Source of the DNA: Edwardsiella tarda ATCC 15947 = NBRC 105688
GTDB taxonomy: Bacteria > Pseudomonadota > Gammaproteobacteria > Enterobacterales > Enterobacteriaceae
NCBI RefSeq assembly: GCF_003113495.2
Contig: NZ_CP084506.1
Span: 2,604,001 to 2,668,000, forward strand
DNA length: 64,000 nucleotides
Direction: 5' to 3'
In this document: piece after piece, positions 8,659 through 18,555 of the stretch
How positions within the stretch are numbered: position 1 is the first letter of the stretch
Layout of the letters: every line of letters begins with the position of its first letter
Program-made: the position numbers and the translations under genes
Notes under the pieces: model-generated
Told to the model about the DNA's origin: nothing
What the model saw: the letters and a program-made list of their open reading frames with translations, nothing else
Database searches by the model: none

Positions 8659-9675
8659 ATGGCAAAGACAGAAGACTCCCTGCGCGCATTGGGCGCACCG
8701 ATCGCCGCCATGCGGCGCAGTACCCTCGATTATCTCCCCATCGCGCTATTTGGCAGTGTCATGGGAATGGCGGGGCTGGCCGCCGCTTGGCAACTGGCTG
8801 CTCAGCTGTATGGTTTTCCTCGCTGGCCAGCCCAAGGCATCGGCCTGCTGGCCCTGCTCATCTTCGTCGTGTTAAGCGTGGCCTACCTAATCAAGGCTAT
8901 CAGCGGTCCGGCCGCCGTCCTCGCCGAGTTTCATCACCCGATCGCTGGCAATCTCTTTGCTACGCCGCTGATCAGCCTGTTGCTGCTGCCGCTGATTCTG
9001 GCCGACTACAGCCTCGTGTTGGCCAGAATACTGTGGGTCATCGGCGCCAGCGGCATGGTGCTGTTTGCCTGGTATAGCGTGACACGCTGGCTCTCGCAAC
9101 GCCAGCAGACGGCGCACGCGACCCCGGCCTGGATCGTGCCGGTAGTCGGGCTGATCGACCTGCCCTTGGCCATGCCAGCCCTGCACCTTCAGGGTTATAC
9201 GCAGCTCATGTTATTCGCCCTGGCTGTGGGGCTATTCTTTGCCCTACCGCTGTTTACCCTGATCTTCGCCCGCCTGCTATTCGAGGCTCCGTTACCTACC
9301 GCCCTACAGCCCTCGCTGTTGATCCTCCTGGCCCCCTTTTCCGTCGGCTTCTCTGCCTATGTCACTACCCTCGGTCATATGGATCGCTTCGCCGACGCCC
9401 TGTACATGCTGACGCTGTTTATGCTGTGCGTGTTGATCCCGCGCGTCCGAGCGTTAGCACACACCTGCCCCTTCCGTCTGTCATGGTGGTCGGTGGGCTT
9501 TCCGCTCGCCTCCAGCGTGGGGTGTGCCCTGCGTTACGCCGCGCATCACCCCAATCCCGTGAGCCACGCCATCGCCCTATTTCTGCTGGCCAGCGTCACC
9601 CTGCTGTTGTTCTGGCTGCTGCTCGCCACGTTACACGGCAGCTTACGCGGACGACTACGCGCCCTGGCCGGTTAA
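8659..9675 (+). CDS. TDT-family transporter (TehA/SLAC1-like)
   Basis: 338 residues, almost entirely hydrophobic, with about ten membrane segments. The N-terminal PIALFGSVMGMAGLAAAW and the later HHPIAGNLFATPLISLLL are hallmarks of the tellurite-resistance/dicarboxylate transporter family, whose structure is that of the SLAC1/TehA anion channel. A conserved mid-pore region is in the fifth to ninth helices. The substrate is unknown. GGAG precedes the ATG by about ten bases. It is monocistronic and ends against ethA, which is on the other strand. Confidence 0.8.
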   Translation: MAKTEDSLRALGAPIAAMRRSTLDYLPIALFGSVMGMAGLAAAWQLAAQLYGFPRWPAQGIGLLALLIFVVLSVAYLIKAISGPAAVLAEFHHPIAGNLFATPLISLLLLPLILADYSLVLARILWVIGASGMVLFAWYSVTRWLSQRQQTAHATPAWIVPVVGLIDLPLAMPALHLQGYTQLMLFALAVGLFFALPLFTLIFARLLFEAPLPTALQPSLLILLAPFSVGFSAYVTTLGHMDRFADALYMLTLFMLCVLIPRVRALAHTCPFRLSWWSVGFPLASSVGCALRYAAHHPNPVSHAIALFLLASVTLLLFWLLLATLHGSLRGRLRALAG

Positions 9676-9766
9676 GCGCCGTGCCAACGCCCTCTAACAG
9701 GCGTATCGCAAACGGAGAGGGCTTTGCTGTGCAGATCCCCTGCCAAGCAGGGGGGCAGTCAGAGAC

Positions 9767-9792
9767 AAAAAACGGCGGCCTATTGGCCGCCG
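9767..9792 (-). terminator. Intrinsic terminator of the hemolysin operon
   Basis: On the minus strand CGGCGGCC, a four-base loop and GGCCGCCG form a perfect eight-pair stem followed by six T residues, 25 bases after the ethA stop. Confidence 0.85.
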
Positions 9793-9816
9793 TCGTCGAG
9801 TCACGATGCTGGTGCG

Positions 9817-12800
9817 TTAGGGTTTACTACGCAACGCGCTGTGGCTGTCGGCCTGGCTGCTGTCGACCGAGACGCTCAGCGGGAGCTCCCCTTTGGTCAC
9901 CAGCTTATTCACCACCCCGGTCAGCCCGCCGACACTCAGCGGAACCTCGCCCTTACCACTGCCCTGATAACGGTGCCCGGCCAGATCCTGCTGCACCACG
10001 CGGCTCCCATTCAGGTTGACCGCGCCCTCCGAGCTCTCGATCAGCGCGCCGGTCAGGCGTGTATCGCCATCGACCTGCAGGTCAACCCCTTGCCGCCCCA
10101 TGAGCGCGGACTGCTGCTCGACCGCCTGATTGTCCACCCGCTTGCCCTCGACATGCAGATTTCCCTGTGCGCCTGGCGCGCCGGTCAGCGAAGACTTCAC
10201 CCCGTTGCCGACGCTGCGTGCCGCCCGATCCCAGCGCGCCGCCTGCGGCTTCTCTGTGCTCAACGTTTCCGGCAGGGTCACCCGCTCGTTGGCCTTATCG
10301 AAACTGACGCTACCGCTGGTGTCCTGGCGCTTGTCCAGGCGACGCACCGCACTGTTATAGCTCTCCGTCACCTTGTCACTGGCTCGATCGATAGCCCCCT
10401 CCAGCTTGCCCTGTACCTTCTGTGAAAGATGCGGCGTGGCAACTTTCGACAGCTTCGCCGTCTTGCTCGCCCCCTCATCGTTGCTATGCCCGAAGGTCAA
10501 CCCGGCATTGACTTGGGTAGCGCGTTCACTGTCCTGACGGCTCTCCAAATGCAGATCGCCGCCGATCTTGCCCGTGATGCGCTCGCCCTCGATACGCGCA
10601 CCGGCCAGTCGAGTATCATCGTGGCTAGACACGTTCACCTGTTCGGCGTGGATCTGCGTGTTATGTTGCTTCGTCTGATCTTGCTGATCCACATTAACCT
10701 TCAGCCCGCTATTCAGGGTATGGCGGTTCTGCCGTGTCGCCGGATCGGCCTGCCCCTGCACATCCTTACTCTCGCTCTGGCTGGCGGATAGACTCCCCGT
10801 CGCCTCAAAGCCCCAGTTATTTTTCACCTGGCTATCCTTGGCCGACTCCAGCACGATACCGCCCTGCTGGGCATTCAGTGTCACCGCCTTGCCCTTGACT
10901 TGAGTCCCTTGCAGGTGCAACGCATCGCGTGCCTCGCTACCGGCGCTCAGGGTGACATTCGCCCCGCTGATCCGTCCCCCTTGCGCCGTGCTCTGCTGTT
11001 CATGCTGCATCGTCACACCCACCTTGGCACCGAGGCTACCGTTCCGGCTCTTACTGTCGCCGCTGCTGCTGCGACCACCGCCACCACTCAGCTCGCCCGA
11101 CCACACGCTGCCCTCCTGTTGACGCTGCGCGTCGGCCTGACGCAGATCTAAACGATCCGCCGCTCGCAGGGTGACATCCCCCTGACTGTCGACCTGAGCG
11201 CCCTGTAGGGTCAGCGCACCGCCGCTCTCTAGGGTGACGCCGCCTGCGGAACGGATCGAGGCAACATGCGCCTGCGTGTTGCTCTGCTGACCATTATCCT
11301 GCCCGCCGCCTAACGCCGCGCTGCCGCTATTCATATCGCCGCTGGCACGCGCATGTGCATCGAAGCCTTGGTGACGAGTGCTGTGGCTATCTGTGGCCTG
11401 AGCGATATGCAGATCGCCTGCGCTGTGGATCTGCGTCTTGCCCTGACCGCCATCCAACGCCGTTCCCTGATAGTTCCCCGCCTGCCCCAGACGAATATCG
11501 ATACCTGATTGCGCCTGGATCGACCCACTCTGTGCCTGGGAGTGCTGCTCCTCACGGCGGCGATTCTCCCCCTGGCCACTGGCCGTCACACCGATATCCT
11601 TACCCGTGGTGGTGTAGACACGTAGAGTGGCGCCGCCCTGGACCGCGCTACTCTGGCTGCTGCTGCTGTCGCTTGCCGCCTCGAAGCGGTGGTTATCCGC
11701 CTGCAGCGTCACGCCCCCCGTATTGGCACGGTATTGCGTGCCACGATCGTGGATCGTGTCGCGCGCCGTGACCTCGATGGAGCCAGCCTGGATGTGGGTC
11801 GTCTTGGCTCGACTCTCGCTACGGCTCTCCGTCTTCGTCCCCCCGTTGGCGCCGATATCCAGCCCCAGGTTCGGTTTGCCCACCTTACCCACCTCATCGA
11901 TGGCACCATTCACATCGAGGCTAGCAACCTTCTGTGCCGCCCCAGCCAGGGGACGAGTTACCGCACTGTAGTCAACGTTGGCCCCAACCTCGGCATCGAC
12001 CCGGGTACCTTGACTACGGCTACTGTCGCGATCATGGGCCTCCAGCTGCGCGACGCTGGCCGCCTGCGCGCGGTAAGCGCCGCCGACCTGATGGCTTGCG
12101 CCTTGCTGAGTCAGCGTATCCTGCGCGTTGATGATCAAGTTCCCCTTAACCTCACTACTACTGCCCCGCGCACGCGTCTGCTTCTGTTGGCTATCGCTGG
12201 TGCTGTAGTGCCCCTCGTACCCACTGCCCGCCTTATCTATCCCTGCGGTATAATAGAGGCCGCCCCCCGCCGTCTGCTTCTGGCTACGGCTCTCCTGGCT
12301 ATCTTCGGCGCTCACAAACGCCACATTTTTACCGCTGATCTGCGCATCACCCGCGTTAGCCTGTAGCCGCGAGCCGGTGAACTGCACATCCTCACCCGCC
12401 GTCAGCGCGACGCTAGCGCCCTGGATCTGGCTACCTCGATGCGTCACGCTCTGGCTCGTCTCCTGCTGGGCCGTATGTTCGAGTCCCAGGCCGACGCGGT
12501 ACTGCTTGTCGCCCTGTTTTTTGGCGTAGGCACTGGCATGTAGCGAGGTGCTCTGTTCGTCACGGCTATCGACTCCCGCCGCCGCCTTGACATCGACGCG
12601 GCCACCCGCGTTCAGGTCAACGTGTCCGCCACCCGCCACCTGGCTGCCCTGCACCTGAATATCCCCCGCGCTCTGCACCCGCAGATTCACGTCCGACGTC
12701 AGCTGACTGGCGCGCAACTGCTCATGGCTCTCCTTACGCTGCTGGGAGGCGGTGGTGATATTGAAAGCACCGCCGCGCCGGCTGTTATCCTGCTCACTCG

Positions 12801-14646
12801 AGGTATTCACCACATGATCGATGACTACATTCCCTTGACGCGCCTGCACCACCCCGCCGCGCCCGCCCTGCGCACGGCTGCCGCTGATCGTCACGCCCTG
12901 CCCGCCGCTGATCGTCAGCGTACCGCCGCTCTCGACCTCGCTGGCATGGCTGCGCTCCTGGCTATGGTTATTGTCCCGCTCACCGCCGCCGCCAATGCCG
13001 CCCCAATAGGTGTGATTATCGACCTCGCTCTTGCGGTTCGCGACATTCTGCACATCCAGCGTCACCGTCCCCGCCGCCGCGATCTCGGCATCGTTACCAC
13101 TCTGGATCTGTGCGGCTTGCGCGTTCAGGTTGCCCTTCGCCTGCAACGCCGCATCATGGCCGGCGCGTAGGCTGACCTGACGTAGACGCTCCTCGCTCTG
13201 GCGCTGTTGCCAGCGCCCACTATTCAGGCTGGCGCCCTCGTTGCGCTTATAGCCCGTCAGCTGGCTTTCATCGTGCTCACGTACGCCACGCAACGCGATG
13301 TCGCCCTGCGCCTGTAGCCGGATATCCTGCCCCGCCTTCACCTCACTGCCCTCCAGGCGTAAGTCGCCACGCGTGGCGCTAAGATTGACGTTGTGGCGCG
13401 CCTCAATCCGCCCCGTCTGCGCCTGTTGTTGGCTGTTACGGCGGGTCTCGTCATGTTGCCAGGAGTAAAACCAGCGATTGTCGGTCTGCTCCTGGCGCTG
13501 CGTCAGGAGCTGGCCATCCAGCAAGACGTCGCCACCCTGGATCGTCACATCGTCACCGCGCAGATCCGTCGCCGTCAGATGGTTACTCTCCGCCGCCACC
13601 AGCGTCAGGTTCTTGCCGCTGATCTCCGTACGCCGGTACCCCTGCTCCTGCTGGCTCGCGTGAACATCGATCCCTCCGCGGTAGTTCTGATAGTTATCCT
13701 TGCCGCTACTCTGTGTCGTACGTTCGGTGAGGGTACCTTCGGCGCGCAGAGTCTTCGCCTGTAGCGTCACATCCCCGCCACGCAGCTGCGCCGACTGTAG
13801 CGCCAGGCGATCTTTCGCCTTGACCGTGATGGCCTGCTCGGCCTGGAGGCTACCCGCCAACTTCACCCCACTCCCCTCGGCGGTATTGATGATGCGGATG
13901 CGTCCGGCCTGCATGCTGCCCAGGTAGTAGCTGTCTAACGCCGTATCGTTAGGGGCGGCCTCGATCTGTGTCAGATCGCGCGTCAGCCGATTGTTGCCGC
14001 TGATGGCATTAATCGCCTCGGCGCGTACGGCGCCGTTGCTCTCGATACGCGGGGCCACCAGATCCAGCACGCGCTCTGCCGTCACCCCGCCGCTCCCGAT
14101 CTGCAACAGGTTGTGATTATTCAGCGTAGAATAGGCGCGCAACATACCGTTTTCGATCAGCGGATTACCCACCACCAGCGAGGAGCGAGAGGTATTGATA
14201 AAGCCGCAGCCGTCGCAGGTAATGCCGTTGGGGTTAGCCAAGACATAGTCCGCCGCCATGCCAAACACCTCTTGTTGACCGAGCAGCAACGAAGGGTTAC
14301 GGCTGATCACCTCGTTGAGGATCACGCTGGCGCTGTGCCCGTTCAGATTCGGGTTGGCGGCCAGTTGCCCCGCCAGCTGTGACTGGCCGGCGCTCAAGGC
14401 GTTATTGAATACCGCGCCGGGCCGGTTGACGTTAAAGTCTTGATACTGGTTATGGGAGAGTCCCTGATCCGTCGGCTTAACGATGTTGACAACTTGGGCG
14501 CCATTCGCTGCCGTCGCCACCCCTGGACCCAATGCCCCACCATCCGCGACGATACCCGCGGCAAAACTGCTACAGGCGACGAAGGAGATGGCGATAATGG
14601 TCGCCAAACGTCCGGCTGAAGAGAGTTTAAAATGTTGATATGCCAT
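9817..14646 (-). CDS. ethA: Two-partner-secretion hemolysin/exoprotein, EthA (ShlA/HpmA) type
   Basis: A 1609-residue secreted TpsA protein, the same size as Serratia ShlA (about 1608). The signal peptide is residues 1-29. The TPS secretion domain follows, with NPNL at 98-101, NPNG at 138-141 and a CDGC pair at 144-147, all typical of hemolysins of this class. The remainder is filamentous-hemagglutinin-type beta-helical repeat, rich in Gly, Gln, Ser and Asp. No VENN motif or toxin-immunity pair follows, so it is not a contact-dependent inhibition protein. The partner transporter lies 42 bases upstream in the same operon. By family, the partner exports and activates it to lyse host membranes. 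GAGGTAATCTCT precedes the ATG. Confidence 0.9.
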   Translation of the reverse strand: MAYQHFKLSSAGRLATIIAISFVACSSFAAGIVADGGALGPGVATAANGAQVVNIVKPTDQGLSHNQYQDFNVNRPGAVFNNALSAGQSQLAGQLAANPNLNGHSASVILNEVISRNPSLLLGQQEVFGMAADYVLANPNGITCDGCGFINTSRSSLVVGNPLIENGMLRAYSTLNNHNLLQIGSGGVTAERVLDLVAPRIESNGAVRAEAINAISGNNRLTRDLTQIEAAPNDTALDSYYLGSMQAGRIRIINTAEGSGVKLAGSLQAEQAITVKAKDRLALQSAQLRGGDVTLQAKTLRAEGTLTERTTQSSGKDNYQNYRGGIDVHASQQEQGYRRTEISGKNLTLVAAESNHLTATDLRGDDVTIQGGDVLLDGQLLTQRQEQTDNRWFYSWQHDETRRNSQQQAQTGRIEARHNVNLSATRGDLRLEGSEVKAGQDIRLQAQGDIALRGVREHDESQLTGYKRNEGASLNSGRWQQRQSEERLRQVSLRAGHDAALQAKGNLNAQAAQIQSGNDAEIAAAGTVTLDVQNVANRKSEVDNHTYWGGIGGGGERDNNHSQERSHASEVESGGTLTISGGQGVTISGSRAQGGRGGVVQARQGNVVIDHVVNTSSEQDNSRRGGAFNITTASQQRKESHEQLRASQLTSDVNLRVQSAGDIQVQGSQVAGGGHVDLNAGGRVDVKAAAGVDSRDEQSTSLHASAYAKKQGDKQYRVGLGLEHTAQQETSQSVTHRGSQIQGASVALTAGEDVQFTGSRLQANAGDAQISGKNVAFVSAEDSQESRSQKQTAGGGLYYTAGIDKAGSGYEGHYSTSDSQQKQTRARGSSSEVKGNLIINAQDTLTQQGASHQVGGAYRAQAASVAQLEAHDRDSSRSQGTRVDAEVGANVDYSAVTRPLAGAAQKVASLDVNGAIDEVGKVGKPNLGLDIGANGGTKTESRSESRAKTTHIQAGSIEVTARDTIHDRGTQYRANTGGVTLQADNHRFEAASDSSSSQSSAVQGGATLRVYTTTGKDIGVTASGQGENRRREEQHSQAQSGSIQAQSGIDIRLGQAGNYQGTALDGGQGKTQIHSAGDLHIAQATDSHSTRHQGFDAHARASGDMNSGSAALGGGQDNGQQSNTQAHVASIRSAGGVTLESGGALTLQGAQVDSQGDVTLRAADRLDLRQADAQRQQEGSVWSGELSGGGGRSSSGDSKSRNGSLGAKVGVTMQHEQQSTAQGGRISGANVTLSAGSEARDALHLQGTQVKGKAVTLNAQQGGIVLESAKDSQVKNNWGFEATGSLSASQSESKDVQGQADPATRQNRHTLNSGLKVNVDQQDQTKQHNTQIHAEQVNVSSHDDTRLAGARIEGERITGKIGGDLHLESRQDSERATQVNAGLTFGHSNDEGASKTAKLSKVATPHLSQKVQGKLEGAIDRASDKVTESYNSAVRRLDKRQDTSGSVSFDKANERVTLPETLSTEKPQAARWDRAARSVGNGVKSSLTGAPGAQGNLHVEGKRVDNQAVEQQSALMGRQGVDLQVDGDTRLTGALIESSEGAVNLNGSRVVQQDLAGHRYQGSGKGEVPLSVGGLTGVVNKLVTKGELPLSVSVDSSQADSHSALRSKP

Positions 14647-14688
14647 AGAGATTACCTCATGTCGACGTCAAGTAACGTCGAGAACGGG

Positions 14689-16368
14689 TTAAAAGGAGTA
14701 AGAAAACTGCGTAAGTAACTGAGTCGATTGTTTTGGAAAGTTATGATTGGCAAGCGCCCGGGCGCGTCCGACTTCAATGTCGAGCTGCGCGGACATCATA
14801 TTCAGCGTCACGCCCGCCACGGCGCCGACGCCACTCTGCCATCCTTGCTGGCCGATACTCGACCGCACGCGGCCGACATCCACACCGAGGCGCGGTGTCA
14901 GCGTCAACGCACGCCACGTCACCGGACGCGACAGCGTATTCTGCCAATACCAACCGTTATCCGCCGACAGGCTGCCCCGCTTGAATCCACGTATTGCACT
15001 GTGATCCGTCAGGCTGATCCATTCGATACCCGGCAACGGATCCCGACTGTATTGCCCATACCATTGGCTAGAGAAGCGGTAGTCTGCGCCGAGCAGCGTG
15101 AAACCTTGGCTCAACGAGGCGGCCAACTTCAGCTTGGTGTACTGCGCCTCTGCCCCAGTGCGCAGTCGTCCGCGATCGGCGCCCAGCACGCGCACCCCTC
15201 GCTCTACGCTGAGATTTCCCGTCGCCAGCCCGTATGGCAAGACATGCAGATGGTTAAGCCCAAGCTCCACCACGCTCAGTGTCGGGCTGCTAACCTGTAG
15301 CAGATCATCCTGTAAGTAGTTACGAATGCGCTTCGCGGTTAATTGGGCGCTCAACGTGTTAATTTGCCGCTGGCTACGCTGAATCACGCCATCGACACGC
15401 AAGCCATATTGGCTGGACACACCATCCAGACGAATACGGGTATGCAGCAACGGCTGGTACATCAGATAGTGCGAAAAACTGGCGAATCCGCTGAAGGTCA
15501 AGGCGCCGTAAGGCAGCGAATAAAACAGCATATAGCTGCGGCTATAACGCTCCGCAGGTCGCGCCAGCGTCGAAGAGAGGCTCAAGCTGGCGAAATCGGA
15601 GAGCCCTAAGGGGCTATCCAGCGTGGCATTACCACGCGCCACCCACTCTCCGGCCCCCTGCTGACCCGTGTTATCCAACGAGGTGCTCACCTGCCAGGGA
15701 CGACTGCGTTGGTTATACAGGCGAATGACCGAGCCGCCGACCCGCTCACCCGGTAAAATATCCATGCTGACGTGGTTCGAGCGCAGACGATTAGCCTGAT
15801 CCAATCCCTGATCCAGATCGCTTAAGCGCAACGGCTTACCGATCAAGCCAGGAAACAGCCAGCGCCGGTTGACGCCCCGATCGCCACCCTCAATACGCTC
15901 GATATACCCTTCAGTGACTCGTAGGCCTAACTCACCACGCGCATTGGGGCGCAAAAACTGTACCCGAGCCGTGATATACCCCTTATCCAAATATAAGGCG
16001 GTAATTTGCTTGGCTAACCGGTTAACATCTCGACTACTAATACAGTTCGTCGGTAGCGCATCCAATGCCGCGAGATCGTGCAAGGACAATAGCGTAATCC
16101 CGGTTAAATAAACCCCACTGATCGGTAGGCAGGTGTCGATATCACGTAATTGATCCGCGCCTGCGACGGAGGGCACGGCATGCTGTTGTTTGGTTAGGCG
16201 TTGCAGCGTCTGCTGCTCCAGCAATGAATTAAGCTGCCGGGTACTGTTTTGTAACGCTCGGCGCGACTCATCGGTCGGTGTATTGTCCCACTGGGAGCTC
16301 GCCCCCACACTGCTTGTTACGCCCCAGATCGTCACCCATAGCAGTCTACAAATTAAAGTTTTACTCAT
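14689..16368 (-). CDS. ethB: Hemolysin secretion/activation protein, EthB (ShlB/FhaC) type
   Basis: A 559-residue outer-membrane TpsB transporter. The signal peptide ends near SSVGA. A POTRA domain with a conserved cysteine pair spans about residues 78-160 (CLPISGVYLTGI to LRVTEGYIE), then a 16-strand barrel ending in the aromatic FSYSF. The motif AIRGFKRGSL is the VRGY-type loop conserved in the Omp85/TpsB pore. GGGGG lies five bases before the ATG. It is the first gene of the ethBA operon. Its promoter and first codons are present a second time, in damaged form, at 18486-18717. Confidence 0.9.
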   Translation of the reverse strand: MSKTLICRLLWVTIWGVTSSVGASSQWDNTPTDESRRALQNSTRQLNSLLEQQTLQRLTKQQHAVPSVAGADQLRDIDTCLPISGVYLTGITLLSLHDLAALDALPTNCISSRDVNRLAKQITALYLDKGYITARVQFLRPNARGELGLRVTEGYIERIEGGDRGVNRRWLFPGLIGKPLRLSDLDQGLDQANRLRSNHVSMDILPGERVGGSVIRLYNQRSRPWQVSTSLDNTGQQGAGEWVARGNATLDSPLGLSDFASLSLSSTLARPAERYSRSYMLFYSLPYGALTFSGFASFSHYLMYQPLLHTRIRLDGVSSQYGLRVDGVIQRSQRQINTLSAQLTAKRIRNYLQDDLLQVSSPTLSVVELGLNHLHVLPYGLATGNLSVERGVRVLGADRGRLRTGAEAQYTKLKLAASLSQGFTLLGADYRFSSQWYGQYSRDPLPGIEWISLTDHSAIRGFKRGSLSADNGWYWQNTLSRPVTWRALTLTPRLGVDVGRVRSSIGQQGWQSGVGAVAGVTLNMMSAQLDIEVGRARALANHNFPKQSTQLLTQFSYSF

Positions 16369-16535
16369 CTTATCCCCCGGGCTATCGCAATCAGTCGGTG
16401 GAATTATCGTTATCGTCCTTGGGCGGCAATGGCTAAAAAAGCAGCGTAAAGTTAATCCTTGCTAATCTTTTTTTAAGACTATTCTTTGTTTGTAATATAA
16501 ATCAACAATAATCTAATTAAATTGATGATATTTTT
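16298..16535. repeat. Copy 1 of duplicated ethB promoter and 5' end
   Basis: This stretch, from inside the ethB signal-peptide codons to about 170 bases upstream of the start, recurs in the same orientation at 18486-18717 with scattered substitutions (roughly 80-85% by eye). The best-conserved part is ATCGCAATCAGTCGGTGGAA, just before the start codon. Confidence 0.85.
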
Positions 16536-16956
16536 AGCATCCATTTCATAACGGTTTAAGATATGAGCACGAGTTAGCTCATTGAATGTCTAGTTAATCG
16601 GTTACGTACTAAGCGCAGATAACATTCACATTAATTTATTGAACGCATGGCAGTAGCTAATATTTTTAATAGGGTGTTTGATACATAGCAAAACTATAAT
16701 CATAGTTATTATAACTATATCAAACAGATTATATGTCCAGATTAAAACCGCCCATTAATGTTAAATCGATGGACTCCCCCCAGAGCCATAAAAATTCTGT
16801 CCTCACCACAAGGCATGCTTACAGGCCTCAAGATCATCTTCCGGGGTATGGCCAGTCCACGTTTTCCCGTTGCAGGATAAAATCACTGTAAATCACCAAT
16901 CCTAAAAGACGCCTAGCCGGCGTCTTTTTATTCATGATTTCTGTGGAATCAGCTCA
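16369..16956. other. AT-rich region upstream of ethB with a 17-bp palindrome
   Basis: About 590 bases between ethB and hiuH; it holds the ethB promoter. ATAGTTAT, one T, and ATAACTAT form a perfect palindrome at 16702-16718 inside a very AT-rich stretch, about 335 bases from ethB. It could be an operator or a nucleoid-protein target; nothing more can be said. Confidence 0.55.
16904..16928. terminator. Bidirectional intrinsic terminator after hiuH
   Basis: AAAAGACGCC, a five-base loop and GGCGTCTTTT pair perfectly, with T runs on both strands. It lies 29 bases past the hiuH stop. Confidence 0.85.
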
Positions 16957-17382
16957 TCAGCTTCCACGATATGTTGAGTATCCATACTGACTCAGCAGTA
17001 GCGGTATATGGTAGTGTTCACCGGCTTTTTTCACATGAATGATTACCGGAATTTCAGGGAAGAAGGTATCTTCGTTATGATTGGTATAATACTTACCCGT
17101 TTCAAAGATCACCCGATAATCGCCTGGCTCGATATCTTTGCCAACTGGATATAGAGCATTAATGCGCCCATCCTGACTCGTAACAGCCGAATTCAGCTTG
17201 ACCCATTTATCCCCCTCTTTTTTATCCAGGATCACGCTAACACCTTCAGACGGCGCCCCCGTTTTCAGGTTCAACACATGAACGCTAATGGGATTTTTAG
17301 CAGCTTCCGTCTGTGCAGCGAATGAAACTGAGGATGCGGAAAGCACCATCCCGACCAGAGAAAGTCTTAAATATTTATTCAT
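16957..17382 (-). CDS. hiuH: 5-hydroxyisourate hydrolase (transthyretin-related), periplasmic
   Basis: 141 residues with a signal peptide ending at VSFA. The mature part begins ISVHVLNLKTGAPSEGV, carrying the catalytic His of the family, has Arg in DYRVIFETGKYY, His in GEHYHIPLLLS, and ends in the diagnostic YRGS tetrapeptide. It hydrolyses 5-hydroxyisourate in urate degradation. In E. coli the periplasmic hiuH sits next to msrPQ; here the nearest MsrP-like gene is about 18 kb away. It stands alone beside a transposon remnant. Confidence 0.9.
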   Translation of the reverse strand: MNKYLRLSLVGMVLSASSVSFAAQTEAAKNPISVHVLNLKTGAPSEGVSVILDKKEGDKWVKLNSAVTSQDGRINALYPVGKDIEPGDYRVIFETGKYYTNHNEDTFFPEIPVIIHVKKAGEHYHIPLLLSQYGYSTYRGS

Positions 17383-17806
17383 CTTTTTAACTCACTCAAT
17401 AATACATTGTTGGAGAATATTTAATAATGCAATCAACATAATGCAGTCAATAAGAAAAAGTTAACTTTTTTGTGATATTTAAATCATGCTGAATGAATAA
17501 CATAATCACAATTCATTGATATAGTTGCCTTTGACTGACATCACCACGGTAGGGTGTACTCTAGGGTTTAAATATAGAGTCGCCCCCTCCACATCACCGG
17601 TTCGAATTGACCGGCGTGGGGGTTGACTCTGATCCCTTTGTATTAATCCGCCGTTCGCTTCAGATATTTTACGGGTATAAGCAGGCCCAGGATTTATGAC
17701 TAAATAGGTGCTTTGAACTGCACCGCGGTTTTGTGGAAGAGGGTGAAATCCGGGAAATCAGGCGGCCATAGCCTTGCTCCCGATGGGGACGTAATACACT
17801 TTTCTG
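17383..17806. other. hiuH upstream region and unplaced sequence
   Basis: About 420 bases. The part next to hiuH is AT-rich promoter sequence. A short open stretch near 17710-17770 (reading HRGFVEEGEIREI) hints at the end of an acetyltransferase-like gene, but it is too short to claim. Confidence 0.35.
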
Positions 17807-18475
17807 GGCTTTGTTGCATGCATCGAACGCTTGCTGAGTTGAAGGAGCCGATCACGCGTCATTTGCTAACACAGGTCGTCCCGGAGCAAAGCAGGAGTTC
17901 AGGATCCCCCACTGGCGCAACGACAACAAAACCCTCGTCAATCGTGGCTCCGTCACTTGCTGGCTGGATGACGTGGCGATCCAGGCCTGGTATGAGTCAG
18001 CAGTACCGTCATCACGGGGGAGATATCGGCGCTATTCCACCCACGCCACCACGATGATTCTGGTGATTAAACGCACATTCCGGCTGCCCCAATGGACAGC
18101 ACAGGGCTGTATGGATTCCATTTTGCCCTGATAGGCGTTTCGTTACGCCGCCCGGATTATACCCGAGTCATCAAGCGAGCTACGTCGGTTAACGTCTGCT
18201 TTAAAACGCCCATCCTGGGTGAAGTAGCGCATCGGATGATGGATTCCACCGGATTGAAGGTCTGCGGCGAAGATGAATGGAGAATCAAAAAACACACTAA
18301 GGAACGCCGTCGTATCGGGCGAAAGCTGTACTGGCCGTTGACAGCAAAACACGTGAAGTTATCCGTACGGATCTATCGTAGAACAACGTTATCGATGCAA
18401 AAACCCTCCCCGGACTTACCCGGCAGATCCCGCGGAAAATCAGGTCAGCGGCGGCAAGCGGTGCTTACGACACCC
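17807..18475 (+). mobile_element. Remnant of an IS5-family, IS903-like insertion sequence
   Basis: The left end GGCTTTGTTGCATGCATC is one or two bases from the IS903 terminal repeat (GGCTTTGTTGAATAAATC). After it, a transposase can be read only by changing frame: HWRNDNKTLVNRGSVTCWLD, then ILVIKRTFRLPQWTAQG, then MMDSTGLKVCGEDEWRIKKH and KIRSAAASGAYDT. These are the expected IS903 segments in order, with internal stops and a missing middle. The right end is gone; the sequence passes straight into the duplicated ethB 5' fragment at about 18476. It cannot be active. Confidence 0.85.
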
Positions 18476-18477
18476 GG

Positions 18478-18555
18478 CGGTGTCACTCGCCCCACACGGC
18501 TTGTTACGCCCCAGATCGTCACCCATCGCAGTCTACCAATTAAAGCGTGACTCAT
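18478..18555 (-). pseudogene. ethB-like 5' fragment
   Basis: About 25 codons equivalent to the ethB signal peptide (MSHALIGRLRWVTIWGVTS here, MSKTLICRLLWVTIWGVTS in ethB) are followed at once by the IS903 remnant. Upstream the promoter region is also duplicated. It is either the stump of a second TpsB gene or the product of a local duplication. Confidence 0.75.

Noticed and set aside
12622..13170. Long plus-strand open frames across ethA and other GC-rich genes
   Set aside because: They are mirror readings of repeat-rich coding sequence, with no ribosome site and odd composition.
9817..14646. Contact-dependent inhibition toxin CdiA
   Set aside because: Length and CDGC motif fit the ShlA-type hemolysins; no VENN motif, toxin tip or immunity gene follows.
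18092..18550. Intact 152-residue protein at the IS903 remnant
   Set aside because: It is a frame that joins transposase pieces to the ethB fragment; the parts belong to two broken genes.
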